NCBI GenBank assembly: GCA_937139495.1
Contig: CAKZQC010000032.1
Coordinates: 1 to 49,032, forward strand
From: an uncultured Saprospiraceae bacterium
GTDB taxonomy: Bacteria > Bacteroidota > Bacteroidia > Chitinophagales > Saprospiraceae
Direction: 5' to 3'
Length of the DNA stretch: 49,032 nt
The translations under genes were made by a program, and so were the position numbers. The notes under the pieces were generated by a model that saw nothing but the letters and a program-made list of their open reading frames with translations, ran no database searches and was not told where the DNA came from. The stretch's first letter is position 1, and each line of letters begins with the position of its first letter. Shown in pieces: positions 32,900 through 41,249 of this stretch.

Positions 32900-34615
32900 A
32901 TGTTGGTAAAATACTGGGCAGTAGTATCGTTGTTGTGTATGGGGAATACGCTCCTACTCGCACAACAACCTGATAATCGCCCTGAAGAGAGTGATATTCT
33001 AATCGAGCAATTATTTATCGAAGCCACTAAGGAGAAAATTCTTCAGAACTATGACGAGGCTATTGTCAAATACCTAGAGGTATTGCAACAAGATCCTAAT
33101 AGTGCCGTTTCTTGCTACGAACTAGCACGCCTCTACGACCAGCAAAAAGAGCTAGACAAAGCTATTCTCAAAGCAGAACAAGCAACTACCTTGGAGCCCA
33201 GCAATACACTGTATGCCGAACAATATGCAACGATTCTCGAACAAGCAGGCAATTTCAAAAAAATAGCAGACTTGTATGAAAACCTAGTTAAAAAGTATCC
33301 GCAACAAAGTATTTTTTACGAAAAATGGGCGTACTACCTCATCAAGGATCAGAAGCCAGACCAAGCCATCAAAGTTTATAACAGCTTGGAGAAACAAACG
33401 GGTATTCAAGAGCTAAATTCGATGCGCAAGTATCAGCTCTATATGGAACTGAACAAAGACAAAAAAGCAAAACAAGAATTGGACAACCTCTACCAATCCA
33501 ATAGTTCTAACCCTGCTTATCGACTTCACATAGCCAGCTTTTATGTAGCCACCAAAGACTACAAACAAGCCAACGAATGGTACAAAAAAACACTAGAGGT
33601 AGCTCCAGATAATCCTACCGCCAATGCTGCATTGGTCGAATATTTTTTGCAGAGTGGCGATACCTTGCGATACTTAGAAGCTCTAGCTCCTATCTTTGCC
33701 GACCATACACAGGATTTTGATGCCAAAATAAAAACACTAGAACCGCTCTCTCAAGGACTACTCCAAGGTAATTACCGCCAGTTCGAATCGCAAATATACC
33801 AACTCGGCACAAACATGATTGCGGCACATCCGCAAGATCCAAAAGCCAATTTGATACAAGCAGAGTTGTTGTATTATAGCAAAAAATACGATGAGGCATT
33901 GCCTTATTATCAAGCAGCTATTGAAGTAGAAAAGAATGACAGAATGCTTTGGCAACGCTTTTTGGCTACCTTATATCAGCAAAATAGTTTTGCCGATTTA
34001 GGTACTTACGGCAATGAAATGTTGGAGCTTTTTCCGAGTCAACCCGAAGGTTACTACTACGCAGGTATCGCACAGTTGCAACAACAAAAATACAAAGAGG
34101 CGGTCGAAAACCTCGAATATGCCGCCGATATTGCCGTTACCAATCCCGAATTGCAAGCCAAAGCCATGGCGTATTTGGGGCAGGCTTATGTCTATGACAA
34201 ATCCTACGAAGCTGCCCAGAAAACATTGGACAAAGTAGTGAGCAAAGCACCCAACAATCTATTAGTCAAGCAGCTTTACGCCAATAGTCTAGCACTACAA
34301 GGCACCGATTTATCGAAGGCACTCGATTGGACAGAAAAGGCACTAAAAAACGACAAAGAAAACCCTGTATTATATACAACCCAAGCAATTATCTATTATA
34401 AACAAGCCAAGTACGAACAGGCAGCAACTTTATTGAGCAAAGCTTATAATTTGGGCGGTTCTGGCTTGACGCAAACGCTCGAATATGCAGGAGATACCGC
34501 TTTTCGATTGGGCAAAACCACAGAAGCTGTCCGCTACTGGCAAGAAGCCGTAGAAAAAGGGGCAACCTCTGCTACACTCAACAAAAAAATAGAAACCAAA
34601 CAACTTTATGAATAA
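32900..34615 (+). CDS. Periplasmic TPR-repeat protein
   Basis: This 571-aa exported protein has a signal peptide (about 1-22, ending LLLAQ) and then at least ten tetratricopeptide repeats across the whole length. Examples are YDEAIVKYLEVLQQDPNSAVSCYELARLY (about 52-80), YKQANEWYKKTLEVAPDNPTANAALVEYF (about 220-250) and YEAAQKTLDKVVSKAPNNLLVKQLYANSL. TPR solenoids are protein-protein scaffolds. Its last codons overlap the next gene by eight bases, so it belongs to an operon with the DUF4292 lipoprotein and the EnvC-like protein. That suggests an envelope-assembly role, which is inference. Confidence 0.88.
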   Translation: MLVKYWAVVSLLCMGNTLLLAQQPDNRPEESDILIEQLFIEATKEKILQNYDEAIVKYLEVLQQDPNSAVSCYELARLYDQQKELDKAILKAEQATTLEPSNTLYAEQYATILEQAGNFKKIADLYENLVKKYPQQSIFYEKWAYYLIKDQKPDQAIKVYNSLEKQTGIQELNSMRKYQLYMELNKDKKAKQELDNLYQSNSSNPAYRLHIASFYVATKDYKQANEWYKKTLEVAPDNPTANAALVEYFLQSGDTLRYLEALAPIFADHTQDFDAKIKTLEPLSQGLLQGNYRQFESQIYQLGTNMIAAHPQDPKANLIQAELLYYSKKYDEALPYYQAAIEVEKNDRMLWQRFLATLYQQNSFADLGTYGNEMLELFPSQPEGYYYAGIAQLQQQKYKEAVENLEYAADIAVTNPELQAKAMAYLGQAYVYDKSYEAAQKTLDKVVSKAPNNLLVKQLYANSLALQGTDLSKALDWTEKALKNDKENPVLYTTQAIIYYKQAKYEQAATLLSKAYNLGGSGLTQTLEYAGDTAFRLGKTTEAVRYWQEAVEKGATSATLNKKIETKQLYE

Positions 34616-35381
34616 ACTATCTCGTCTTTTTATTTTTTCCTCTTTGCTTGTTTTTTCCTTGACTGCTTGTCGCAATACCGAATCAATTGGTACGGCTGCT
34701 CGATTGCAGAAGAAAAGCAGCAAGTTTCTATACAAAAAACTAGCGGACAATACGATTGATTTTGTTTGGTTTAGTGCCAAGGGCAAAATGAAGTTGGAGC
34801 GTGCGGAAGAACAATTGACAACGACCGTTAATATTCGTATGAAAAAGGATAGCCTCATCTGGATAACAATCAAAAAAGTAAATATAGAAGGGGCTAGAAT
34901 ACTATTGACACCTGATTTGATACAGATACTCGACCGCCAAAAATCGACTTATATCCGCAAACCGTTTAGCAATATCAAAGATGAATTTGGTTTGGATATT
35001 ACCTTTAGTGATTTGCAAGATTTGATACTCGGCAATGCTATTTTGTACCAAAACAATGATAAATTAGTGAATGGAATCGAGGACAAAAAAAATGTACTCA
35101 AAACCCCAACCAACGAAAAAGATGTCTTGAAAATTTTCTTTGAGAATGGTACGTTTCGGTTGTCCGAAATACGAGGCTCCAAAGATAACAATGCTGTCAG
35201 TATCAAGTATGCCGACTATCAGAAAGTAGCTTCATTTTATATCCCACATGACCGAATTATTGAGCTAGACGGCCAAGAGCAAGGAACCGCTAAAGTTGAT
35301 TTGAATTTTAGCAAAATAGAACTCAATGTACCACAAAAAACAAAATTTGCGATACCCAGTAGCTATCAACAATTGAATTAA
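34608..35381 (+). CDS. DUF4292 lipoprotein
   Basis: This 257-aa lipoprotein has a classic lipobox LTAC (Cys21). The rest matches the Bacteroidota DUF4292 family, a LolA/LolB-like beta fold. WFSAKGKMKLERAEEQLTTTVNIRMKKDSLIWITI forms the first strands, followed by GARILLTPDLIQILDRQKSTYI and DLQDLILGNAI. LolB-like folds carry lipoproteins or lipids to the outer membrane. That function is inferred from fold resemblance only. It overlaps the TPR gene by eight bases and is followed five bases later by the EnvC-like gene. Confidence 0.82.
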   Translation: MNKLSRLFIFSSLLVFSLTACRNTESIGTAARLQKKSSKFLYKKLADNTIDFVWFSAKGKMKLERAEEQLTTTVNIRMKKDSLIWITIKKVNIEGARILLTPDLIQILDRQKSTYIRKPFSNIKDEFGLDITFSDLQDLILGNAILYQNNDKLVNGIEDKKNVLKTPTNEKDVLKIFFENGTFRLSEIRGSKDNNAVSIKYADYQKVASFYIPHDRIIELDGQEQGTAKVDLNFSKIELNVPQKTKFAIPSSYQQLN

Positions 35382-35386
35382 AACAA

Positions 35387-36649
35387 ATGAATTTTTACTA
35401 CTTATTGATTAGCCTTTTTATGGGGTGTAGCGTGCCACTAATGGCTCAAAACAGGACATCGCTCGAAAAAAATCGTAAGGCTGTTGATGCCCAAATCAAA
35501 CAAACAAATAAAGCACTCTGGAGTACACAATCGAAGCAAAAAAAGACCACAAAAACCCTCCAAACCCTCCAAAAAAAGCTATCTAGTAGCCAATCTTCTA
35601 TTGCGACACTGCAACACGAAACCGACTCCCTAGAAACAAAAATTGTCCGTAAGCGACTCGTACAACAAGCACTGCAAAGAGATTTGGTCAGCTTACAAAC
35701 CCTCCACGCCAAGGTATTGCGAAAGCTCTATTACCTAAAACTGCAAGCCGCTGCTACCGCCAACAATACATGGGCAACCTCCATTCCTAACCAGCAACAA
35801 AAAAAAGCTATATACCTAAAACACCTGCAACGCCATAAGCTGCAGAAGGTAAAAGCTATCCACGCCACTAAATTGGACTTAGAGCGCTACGCCCTGGTAT
35901 TGCAACAAAAAAAGACCATTATAGATACTCTTTTGGTCAAGCAAATAAACGAAAAAGGCACGCTAGAACAAAGAAAAAACTTAACGGCAAAGCAAGCGGC
36001 ACAATTGAGCAGCAAAGCCAAAAAGTTGAGAACTGATCTCAACAAAAAGCAACAGCAAAAGCTACAACTCAGCCGCAAAATAGAAAGTATCATTAAGCAG
36101 CAAATAGCCGAAGCCAAAAAAGCAGCTAGAGAACAACAAATAGCCGCCGCTAAACGAGCCGCTTCACAAGTAACCACTGCCCGAAAGAACAACAGCAGAA
36201 ACCCTTCGCCTCCGCTGGTTACCAAGAAAATTGTATCGGAATTTGAGACCCAAAAAGGACGATTAATGTCGCCGATTTATCAGGGGCGAATCATTAGTGC
36301 TTTTGGCAAAAAGAAACACCCTTCGCTCAAAGGTGTCTATATCAACAACAATGGCATAGACATCAAAGGACAGTACAATTCTGTAGCGAGGAACATTTTC
36401 CAAGGGGAAGTCGTCAGTATATTTGCGATACCGGGTATGAATAATGCGATTATGGTCAAACACGGTGATTATTTTACCACCTATTCCAATATTGCTATCG
36501 TGTATGTCAAGCAAGGGCAAGCCCTGAAAACAGGTGCTCAATTAGGTAGTATCGGCAGAGATACCGAAAACGGGGGACACATGCTCCACTTTGAGTTGTG
36601 GCATGGCAAACAAAAACAAAACCCTGCTCACTGGCTGTCGGGTCAGTAA
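35387..36649 (+). CDS. EnvC-like coiled-coil/LytM (degenerate M23) protein
   Basis: This 420-aa exported protein has a signal peptide (about 1-20, ending MAQ), a long Lys/Gln-rich coiled coil (about 25-270) and a C-terminal LytM/M23 domain (about 285-420). The zinc motif H-x(3)-D is replaced by Asn in NNNGIDIKG. The HxH motif reads HMLHFELWH, with His spacing three instead of two, and the upstream motif reads HGDYFTTYSNI. A degenerate site is what EnvC-type activators show: they do not cut murein but activate amidases during cell separation. The gene is third in the TPR-DUF4292-EnvC operon, a typical Bacteroidota arrangement. Confidence 0.85.
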   Translation: MNFYYLLISLFMGCSVPLMAQNRTSLEKNRKAVDAQIKQTNKALWSTQSKQKKTTKTLQTLQKKLSSSQSSIATLQHETDSLETKIVRKRLVQQALQRDLVSLQTLHAKVLRKLYYLKLQAAATANNTWATSIPNQQQKKAIYLKHLQRHKLQKVKAIHATKLDLERYALVLQQKKTIIDTLLVKQINEKGTLEQRKNLTAKQAAQLSSKAKKLRTDLNKKQQQKLQLSRKIESIIKQQIAEAKKAAREQQIAAAKRAASQVTTARKNNSRNPSPPLVTKKIVSEFETQKGRLMSPIYQGRIISAFGKKKHPSLKGVYINNNGIDIKGQYNSVARNIFQGEVVSIFAIPGMNNAIMVKHGDYFTTYSNIAIVYVKQGQALKTGAQLGSIGRDTENGGHMLHFELWHGKQKQNPAHWLSGQ

Positions 36650-36663
36650 TGGGCATAAAAAAA

Positions 36664-36701
36664 GGGTAGAACTGGCTCCCCATAGCCAATGTGCTCTACC
36701 C
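36664..36701. terminator. Hairpin after the envelope operon
   Basis: GGGTAGA (36664-36670) / TCTACCC (36695-36701) with an inner GGCT/AGCC pairing. It lacks a plus-strand T-run; a second small dyad AGCAGT/ACTGCT (36731-36751), followed by TTATTTCTT, may help termination. Confidence 0.45.
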
Positions 36702-36890
36702 TAAATGAACCCCTATTGTAATACATCTTTAGCAGTTAGTGAATTACTGCTTATTTCTTATTATTGTTTCAAGTGATACTCAAATATAAGCCATTTCCAC
36801 AAGACTTGACAATTTTATCCGCTCTTTTTGTCTGAAGATTTTGAGTGAGCCTACGCCACTAAAAAATAAAATATTTTTTGTAGTTCAAAA

Positions 36891-36921
36891 TTTGGCTTTT
36901 TCAATCGAATCGCTATCTTTG
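36891..36921 (+). promoter_or_regulatory. Promoter of tRNA-Val
   Basis: TTTG (36891-36894), a 19-base spacer and TATCTTTG (36914-36921) match the Bacteroidota promoter exactly. The start would be near 36928, about ten bases before the mature tRNA. Confidence 0.85.
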
Positions 36922-36938
36922 TGTACTACACAATAATT

Positions 36939-37013
36939 CGGGGCATAGCTCAGTTGGTTTAGAGCGCTACCTTGACAGGGTAGAGGTCGCTGGTTCGAAT
37001 CCAGCTGTCTCGA
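36939..37013 (+). tRNA. tRNA-Val(GAC)
   Basis: A complete 75-base cloverleaf folds by eye. The acceptor stem is CGGGGCA/TGTCTCG (two G-U pairs), the D stem GCTC/GAGC with a 10-base loop, and the anticodon stem CTACC/GGTAG with loop TTGACAG, giving anticodon GAC (valine GUC/GUU). The variable loop is AGGTC, the T stem GCTGG/CCAGC with loop TTCGAAT, and the discriminator is A. The 3' CCA is not encoded. The first pair C1-G72 is slightly unusual for an elongator tRNA. Confidence 0.93.
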
Positions 37014-37024
37014 CAATAACATAC

Positions 37025-37064
37025 AAAGCCACTATTTTCTATACAGAAAATGGTGGCTTTTTTT
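37025..37064 (+). terminator. Terminator of tRNA-Val
   Basis: A 16-bp stem (AAAGCCACTATTTTCT 37025-37040 with 37045-37060, one G-U pair) and loop ATAC are followed by T's. Confidence 0.9.
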
Positions 37065-37140
37065 ATTAAATCCTAGTCTTTGGTACAATTATAGAACAGT
37101 CATTCAATAATAGAATTACCACTTTCAAATATTAGACTTC

Positions 37141-38244
37141 ATGAAAAATACACTTCTTTTCTCTCTGATGTGGTGCTTCAGCACCATTATGAATGCTCAA
37201 ACAATTGATGCTGTTGCTAGTTGGAATGATGTTACTTATTTCGTAATGGGCAATCAAGTCAAAATCTACGATTATCAAGCAAATAAAGTGACCAAAGTTG
37301 TTGCACTCTCCGAAGCGTTCAAAGGCATCACGTTCCAAAAAATTGATGCGATGGTCGCTTATCCAGACAAAGCAAAAGTCTATTTTTTTAGTGGTAATGA
37401 ATACAGCCGTTTGGATATGCTGACTGGCAAGATAGATAACGGCTACCCCAAAAACATGAGTGGCTGGAATGGTGTCATGGACAAAGTCGAACCAAACGAC
37501 CTAAAACAAAAGACCAATACAAAAGAAATTGCTTTCTTTGCAGGAACTTGGGCAGAAGCATTGGCGGAAGCAAAAAAAACAAACAAGCTCATCTTTGTCG
37601 ATGCTTATACGACTTGGTGTGGTCCTTGCAAATACATGGACGCTAATGTATTTACAGATGCTAAAGTAGGCACCTATTTCAATGCTAATTTCATCAATTT
37701 TAAGATGGATATGGAATCTGCAGCAGGCAAAACCTTCGCCAAGCAGTTTCCTGTGCAGGCTTACCCTACTTTTTTGTATATCAATAGCCAATCTAAAGTG
37801 GTATTGCAAGAATCTGGTTCGAGAGGAGTCAGCGAACTACTAGAACAAGCCGCACGAGCCAACGAAAATAAAAATAATACCAACCAAACAACCAATACCG
37901 CCAAAGGTATTTCCTTCTTTGAAGGAACTTGGGAAGAAGCATTGGCGGAAGCCAAAGCAACAGGCAAACCTATCTTCGTAGATGCTTATACGACTTGGTG
38001 CGGACCTTGTAAGCATCTCTCCAAAAATGTATTTACCGATCAAAAAGTAGGACTTTGTTTCAATAAAAAATTCATCAACTTCAAGATGAATATGGAAACA
38101 GAACAAGGAAAAGCATTTGGCAAAAAATACCCTGTCGGTGCTTATCCTACGCTTTATTTTTTGGACAAAAATGGTGACGTACTCAAAAAACAAGTCGGTG
38201 CAGGTGGTGCCGATTGGTTAGTTGACGTTGGTACAGCTATTTAA
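37141..38244 (+). CDS. Secreted hemopexin-like plus tandem double-thioredoxin protein
   Basis: This 367-aa exported protein has a signal peptide (about 1-19, ending MNAQ). Residues about 22-118 look like hemopexin repeats (KVYFFSGNEYSRLDMLTGKID, then GYPKNMSGWNGV). Two thioredoxin-like domains follow: about 127-245 with C160-G-P-C163 and about 255-367 with C287-G-P-C290. They are near-duplicates (FVDAYTTWCGPCK in both; FFxGTWxEALAEAK before each; cis-Pro in QAYPTFLY and GAYPTLYF), separated by an Asn/Thr linker. The fold resembles DUF255/YyaL-like periplasmic Trx proteins. It may be a disulfide reductase or isomerase tethered by the hemopexin part. Co-occurrence of these domains is unusual. 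Confidence 0.85.
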   Translation: MKNTLLFSLMWCFSTIMNAQTIDAVASWNDVTYFVMGNQVKIYDYQANKVTKVVALSEAFKGITFQKIDAMVAYPDKAKVYFFSGNEYSRLDMLTGKIDNGYPKNMSGWNGVMDKVEPNDLKQKTNTKEIAFFAGTWAEALAEAKKTNKLIFVDAYTTWCGPCKYMDANVFTDAKVGTYFNANFINFKMDMESAAGKTFAKQFPVQAYPTFLYINSQSKVVLQESGSRGVSELLEQAARANENKNNTNQTTNTAKGISFFEGTWEEALAEAKATGKPIFVDAYTTWCGPCKHLSKNVFTDQKVGLCFNKKFINFKMNMETEQGKAFGKKYPVGAYPTLYFLDKNGDVLKKQVGAGGADWLVDVGTAI

Positions 38245-38263
38245 GCAGGTAAACAGGGAGTCT

Positions 38264-39643
38264 TCAATATTGCCATGCTGGCAAAGAATAATCTAATACG
38301 TTCTCTGGTGCATGATAAGCAGGTAAATCGGTATAATAGTAATAATGATAGAGGTTGTATAGCAACATATAATCTAGCCCTGGGCTCTCGCTATGAATAC
38401 CATGTGGATTGCCGTTGACAAAGTCTGGGTGTATCCATCGGTCATAGGATTTCCAGCCATCTGGAGCCATACAATCAGGCGAATTGAAACAAGGTCCTTC
38501 GGGCGGAGCGGTATGAAGCAAATCTTCAAATAAATGCTGTTCAATTTTATGCGAAAGTGGTTTTCGGAACAATACCGCATGGAGTAACGGATAGATAATC
38601 AACTGTTCTTTTATCGCTTTTCTTGCCAATAGTGTCGCAGGCGTATTTTCGAGCAAAGAAAAAGTGGACATAGCCAATCCTCTATTGATTTCACTTTGCC
38701 AAGCCAAACTTGCGTGCAATAGTTTGTAGATAGGTTTGCCCAATAATTTAGCACCATTTCCCAAGTAATCGTCGCCATACTTTTGTTGCGTAATATGGTT
38801 GGCAATCTTGCCAATCGGGTAACTCAAACCTATGGCGTTGCCTCCCCATTTGTTCGGAATATCTGTTCCTTCAGGTCCTTTGAGTTGCCAGTTGTATCGC
38901 ATCATATAACTAGCAATGCGGTGCATATTCAGGCTTACTTTTTCGCCAAAAGTGGGCAAATTAGGTTGGTAACGATGGTCAGCTATTAGCTGATTAATCG
39001 TCATGAAACCCACCAACAATCCTGTTACTTGGTCTTGACTAATAAATACGCCATCATCTACCTTAGGTTCGCCACAAGTATAAGCCGACGAAGTACAATC
39101 AAATGTAAATTCGCCTTTGCCAAATCGCCTATCGGCAGTACTATCTGTTTTTAGATAAAAAGTAGCGGCGATATCATCTCTCAAAAAAAAACCGTCTTTT
39201 TTGCCCTCCAATCCCAACGTCACTTCCGCCAATGAATCCAATCGTTCAAAAGCTTCCAAGGCATACCAAAGCTCTTGGGCTACTGCCTCTGTCGATTGGT
39301 TGGCTCTATACAAGTTGGCGTATTCCAATGCCAAAATAGCCATATAATGCCCCAAATACAGGGTGGCATCACTCCAGTGCAATCTTCCTGTCCCTTCGTG
39401 AGGCGAGCAGCTATGATGCTGCATATACCAATCGGTGGCACAGTCCGTATGTGGAAACCGCTCCAAGGCAGGAATACTTTGTCCTTGTCCCAATCCAATA
39501 TCTACAAAACCTGCTTTGTCAGCTGTTCCAATTAGGCGTTGGCGGTAAGCCCAATATTTTTCTAGATTTTGGGTTGGAGTTTGAGCATTTATGGTTGCCA
39601 AAGGCAACACAATAGCTAAATAAAGCAAATAGCGAACAAGCAT
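38264..39643 (-). CDS. Secreted protein of unknown family, 459 aa
   Basis: I do not recognise a family. I start at the ATG at 39643 (MLVRYLLYLAIVLPLATINAQ), which gives a clean signal peptide; the frame continues 21 codons upstream without one. The mature protein is mostly helical and rich in Trp, Tyr and His. Helices such as TLYLGHYMAILALEYANLYR and AQELWYALEAFERLDSLAEV recall (alpha/alpha) toroid enzymes. Motifs include KKDGFFLRDDIAATFY, SQDQVTGLLVGFMTINQLI, NKWGGNAIGLSYPI and CFNSPDCMAPDGWKSYDRW. A role on carbohydrate polymers is possible but unsupported by catalytic motifs. It converges with the double-thioredoxin gene at 19 bases. Confidence 0.65.
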   Translation of the reverse strand: MLVRYLLYLAIVLPLATINAQTPTQNLEKYWAYRQRLIGTADKAGFVDIGLGQGQSIPALERFPHTDCATDWYMQHHSCSPHEGTGRLHWSDATLYLGHYMAILALEYANLYRANQSTEAVAQELWYALEAFERLDSLAEVTLGLEGKKDGFFLRDDIAATFYLKTDSTADRRFGKGEFTFDCTSSAYTCGEPKVDDGVFISQDQVTGLLVGFMTINQLIADHRYQPNLPTFGEKVSLNMHRIASYMMRYNWQLKGPEGTDIPNKWGGNAIGLSYPIGKIANHITQQKYGDDYLGNGAKLLGKPIYKLLHASLAWQSEINRGLAMSTFSLLENTPATLLARKAIKEQLIIYPLLHAVLFRKPLSHKIEQHLFEDLLHTAPPEGPCFNSPDCMAPDGWKSYDRWIHPDFVNGNPHGIHSESPGLDYMLLYNLYHYYYYTDLPAYHAPENVLDYSLPAWQY

Positions 39644-39787
39644 TTTTTTTATTTTTTTGATAAAATATTGTCTATCTAATGTAGTCGTTACAAGACAAAG
39701 AGGCAAATAAGAGCCTGAATCGGCAGTATTTAAAATAAGTTGCCCTTATCTCCTATCCAAATAACTTCCGAAAGCAGAAAAATCTAG

Positions 39788-39795
39788 TACCTTTG
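39788..39795 (+). promoter_or_regulatory. -7 element TACCTTTG upstream of lgt
   Basis: TACCTTTG is an exact TAnnTTTG match 37 bases before the chosen ATG (39832), with only a weak -33 region. It argues against the longer ORF start at 39793, which would lie at the promoter. Confidence 0.5.
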
Positions 39796-39831
39796 TGGCA
39801 TCTTATTACAAAAGAAAAACACACAAATAAT

Positions 39832-41046
39832 ATGTATCCGAATCTGAGATATGCCGTATATGATATACTAGGACTAGATATACAAAGTCTTCAGCTCATA
39901 CAAATGTATGGTTTTTTGTTAGCATTAGCATTTTTGGCGAGTGGTTGGGCATTGACTACCGACCTCAAACGAAGAGAACGCTTAGGATTGCTAGAAGGCA
40001 TAGAAGAGCAGCAAGAAGTAGGCAGACCATTAGCAATTGCTGATATAGCAACCAGTGCTATACTTGGTTTTTTGTTAGGTTTCAAGGGCGTTTACGCTAT
40101 TGCTCATTCTGAAGTATTTATGGGTAGCAATGCCAAAGATGCCTTTCTGTCGTTGCAGCATGGTTATTGGATAACAGGGATTCTTGGCACCCTTTTGTTT
40201 GTCGGCATCAAATACCGAGAAAAACGCAAAGAACTAGCCGAGTATCCTACACCTACTACCATTGCTAAAACAGTAATGCCACACGAACGAGTCAGCGATA
40301 TTGTTATCATTGCTGCCATTAGTGGTATTGTTGGGTCTAAGCTGTTGTACATGACCGAAATAGACTACACCTCTTTTGACTCTGCTATGAATGACTTTTT
40401 TAGTGGTAGTGGGCTCTCTATTTATGGTGGTTTGATTCTTGGTTTCATTAGTGTGGTCTATTATATTCGCAAAAAGAAAATTCCATTTTTTCAGATGGTC
40501 GATGCTGCCGCTCCTGCTATCTTTTTGGCGTATGGTGTTGGGCGTTTGGGCTGTCATTTTTCTGGTGATGGCGACTGGGGCGACCCCAACCCTTATACCA
40601 AACCATTTAGCTGGTTGCCCGATTGGCTTTGGGCGTATCGCTACCCCAACAATGTACTTAATCAAGGTGATTTGATGACAGATTGTGGCGGCTACCCCGA
40701 AGGTTTAACTGACTTTTGCCATATACTTCCTCAAGGTGTTTTTGTTACACCAGTGTATGAGTTCATTATGTCTGTCGTTATTTTTGGTATTCTCTGGAAA
40801 CTTCGTCACGGCATCAAGGCACATGGTCTATTATTCTTCATTTACCTAATATTCAATGGATTGGAACGTTTCACTATAGAAATGGTACGAGTCAATGATG
40901 ACTATACAGTAGGTGGACTTAATCTTTCGCAAGCACAATATATTGCTATCGCACTATTCACTATTGGTGTTCTGGGTACTATTTTTATGACTAAGCGTCA
41001 ACGAGATTTAGTCGCTGCCGAAAAACAGCAAAACACGCCTCTATAG
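39832..41046 (+). CDS. lgt: Prolipoprotein diacylglyceryl transferase
   Basis: This 404-aa inner-membrane enzyme attaches diacylglycerol to the lipobox Cys of prelipoproteins, the first step of lipoprotein maturation. The Lgt signature is GVGRLGCHFSGDGDWGDPNP (the family pattern is GRxGCxxNGxxxG). GLSIYGGLILGF precedes it and GLERFTIEMVRVND near the C terminus carries the catalytic Arg. It is about 130 residues longer than E. coli Lgt, mostly from a charged loop after the first helix (about 40-60) and a Pro/Thr-rich loop near 130-145, as in other Bacteroidota. I start at MYPNLRYAVYD. Several lipoproteins in this window would be its substrates. Confidence 0.9.
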   Translation: MYPNLRYAVYDILGLDIQSLQLIQMYGFLLALAFLASGWALTTDLKRRERLGLLEGIEEQQEVGRPLAIADIATSAILGFLLGFKGVYAIAHSEVFMGSNAKDAFLSLQHGYWITGILGTLLFVGIKYREKRKELAEYPTPTTIAKTVMPHERVSDIVIIAAISGIVGSKLLYMTEIDYTSFDSAMNDFFSGSGLSIYGGLILGFISVVYYIRKKKIPFFQMVDAAAPAIFLAYGVGRLGCHFSGDGDWGDPNPYTKPFSWLPDWLWAYRYPNNVLNQGDLMTDCGGYPEGLTDFCHILPQGVFVTPVYEFIMSVVIFGILWKLRHGIKAHGLLFFIYLIFNGLERFTIEMVRVNDDYTVGGLNLSQAQYIAIALFTIGVLGTIFMTKRQRDLVAAEKQQNTPL

Positions 41047-41081
41047 TTTAGTATTGGTCGAAGACCATTCCTATTATACGT

Positions 41082-41122
41082 AAAAACAGCTTCTTGTCCC
41101 TTGTGGAGAAGAAGCTGTTTTT
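41082..41122. terminator. Terminator after lgt
   Basis: A perfect 14-bp stem AAAAACAGCTTCTT (41082-41095) / AAGAAGCTGTTTTT (41109-41122). The T-rich 3' arm serves as the U-tract; the symmetric A-run allows use on both strands. Confidence 0.8.
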
Positions 41123-41249
41123 GGTTCTCAAAACTTAGCAAATAACAACGTTTGGCTTATAGGCAGTGGTATTAAAAAGGTGTTAGAAAATAGGATTTAG
41201 TTTATTGATATCAGACATTTTTGCCTTTAGAACATGTCTTATATGTCCT

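Noticed and set aside
36939..37013. tRNA-Val as an integration site of a genomic island
   Set aside because: No direct repeat of the tRNA 3' end was found within the window and no integrase is adjacent; the tRNA has its own terminator directly behind.
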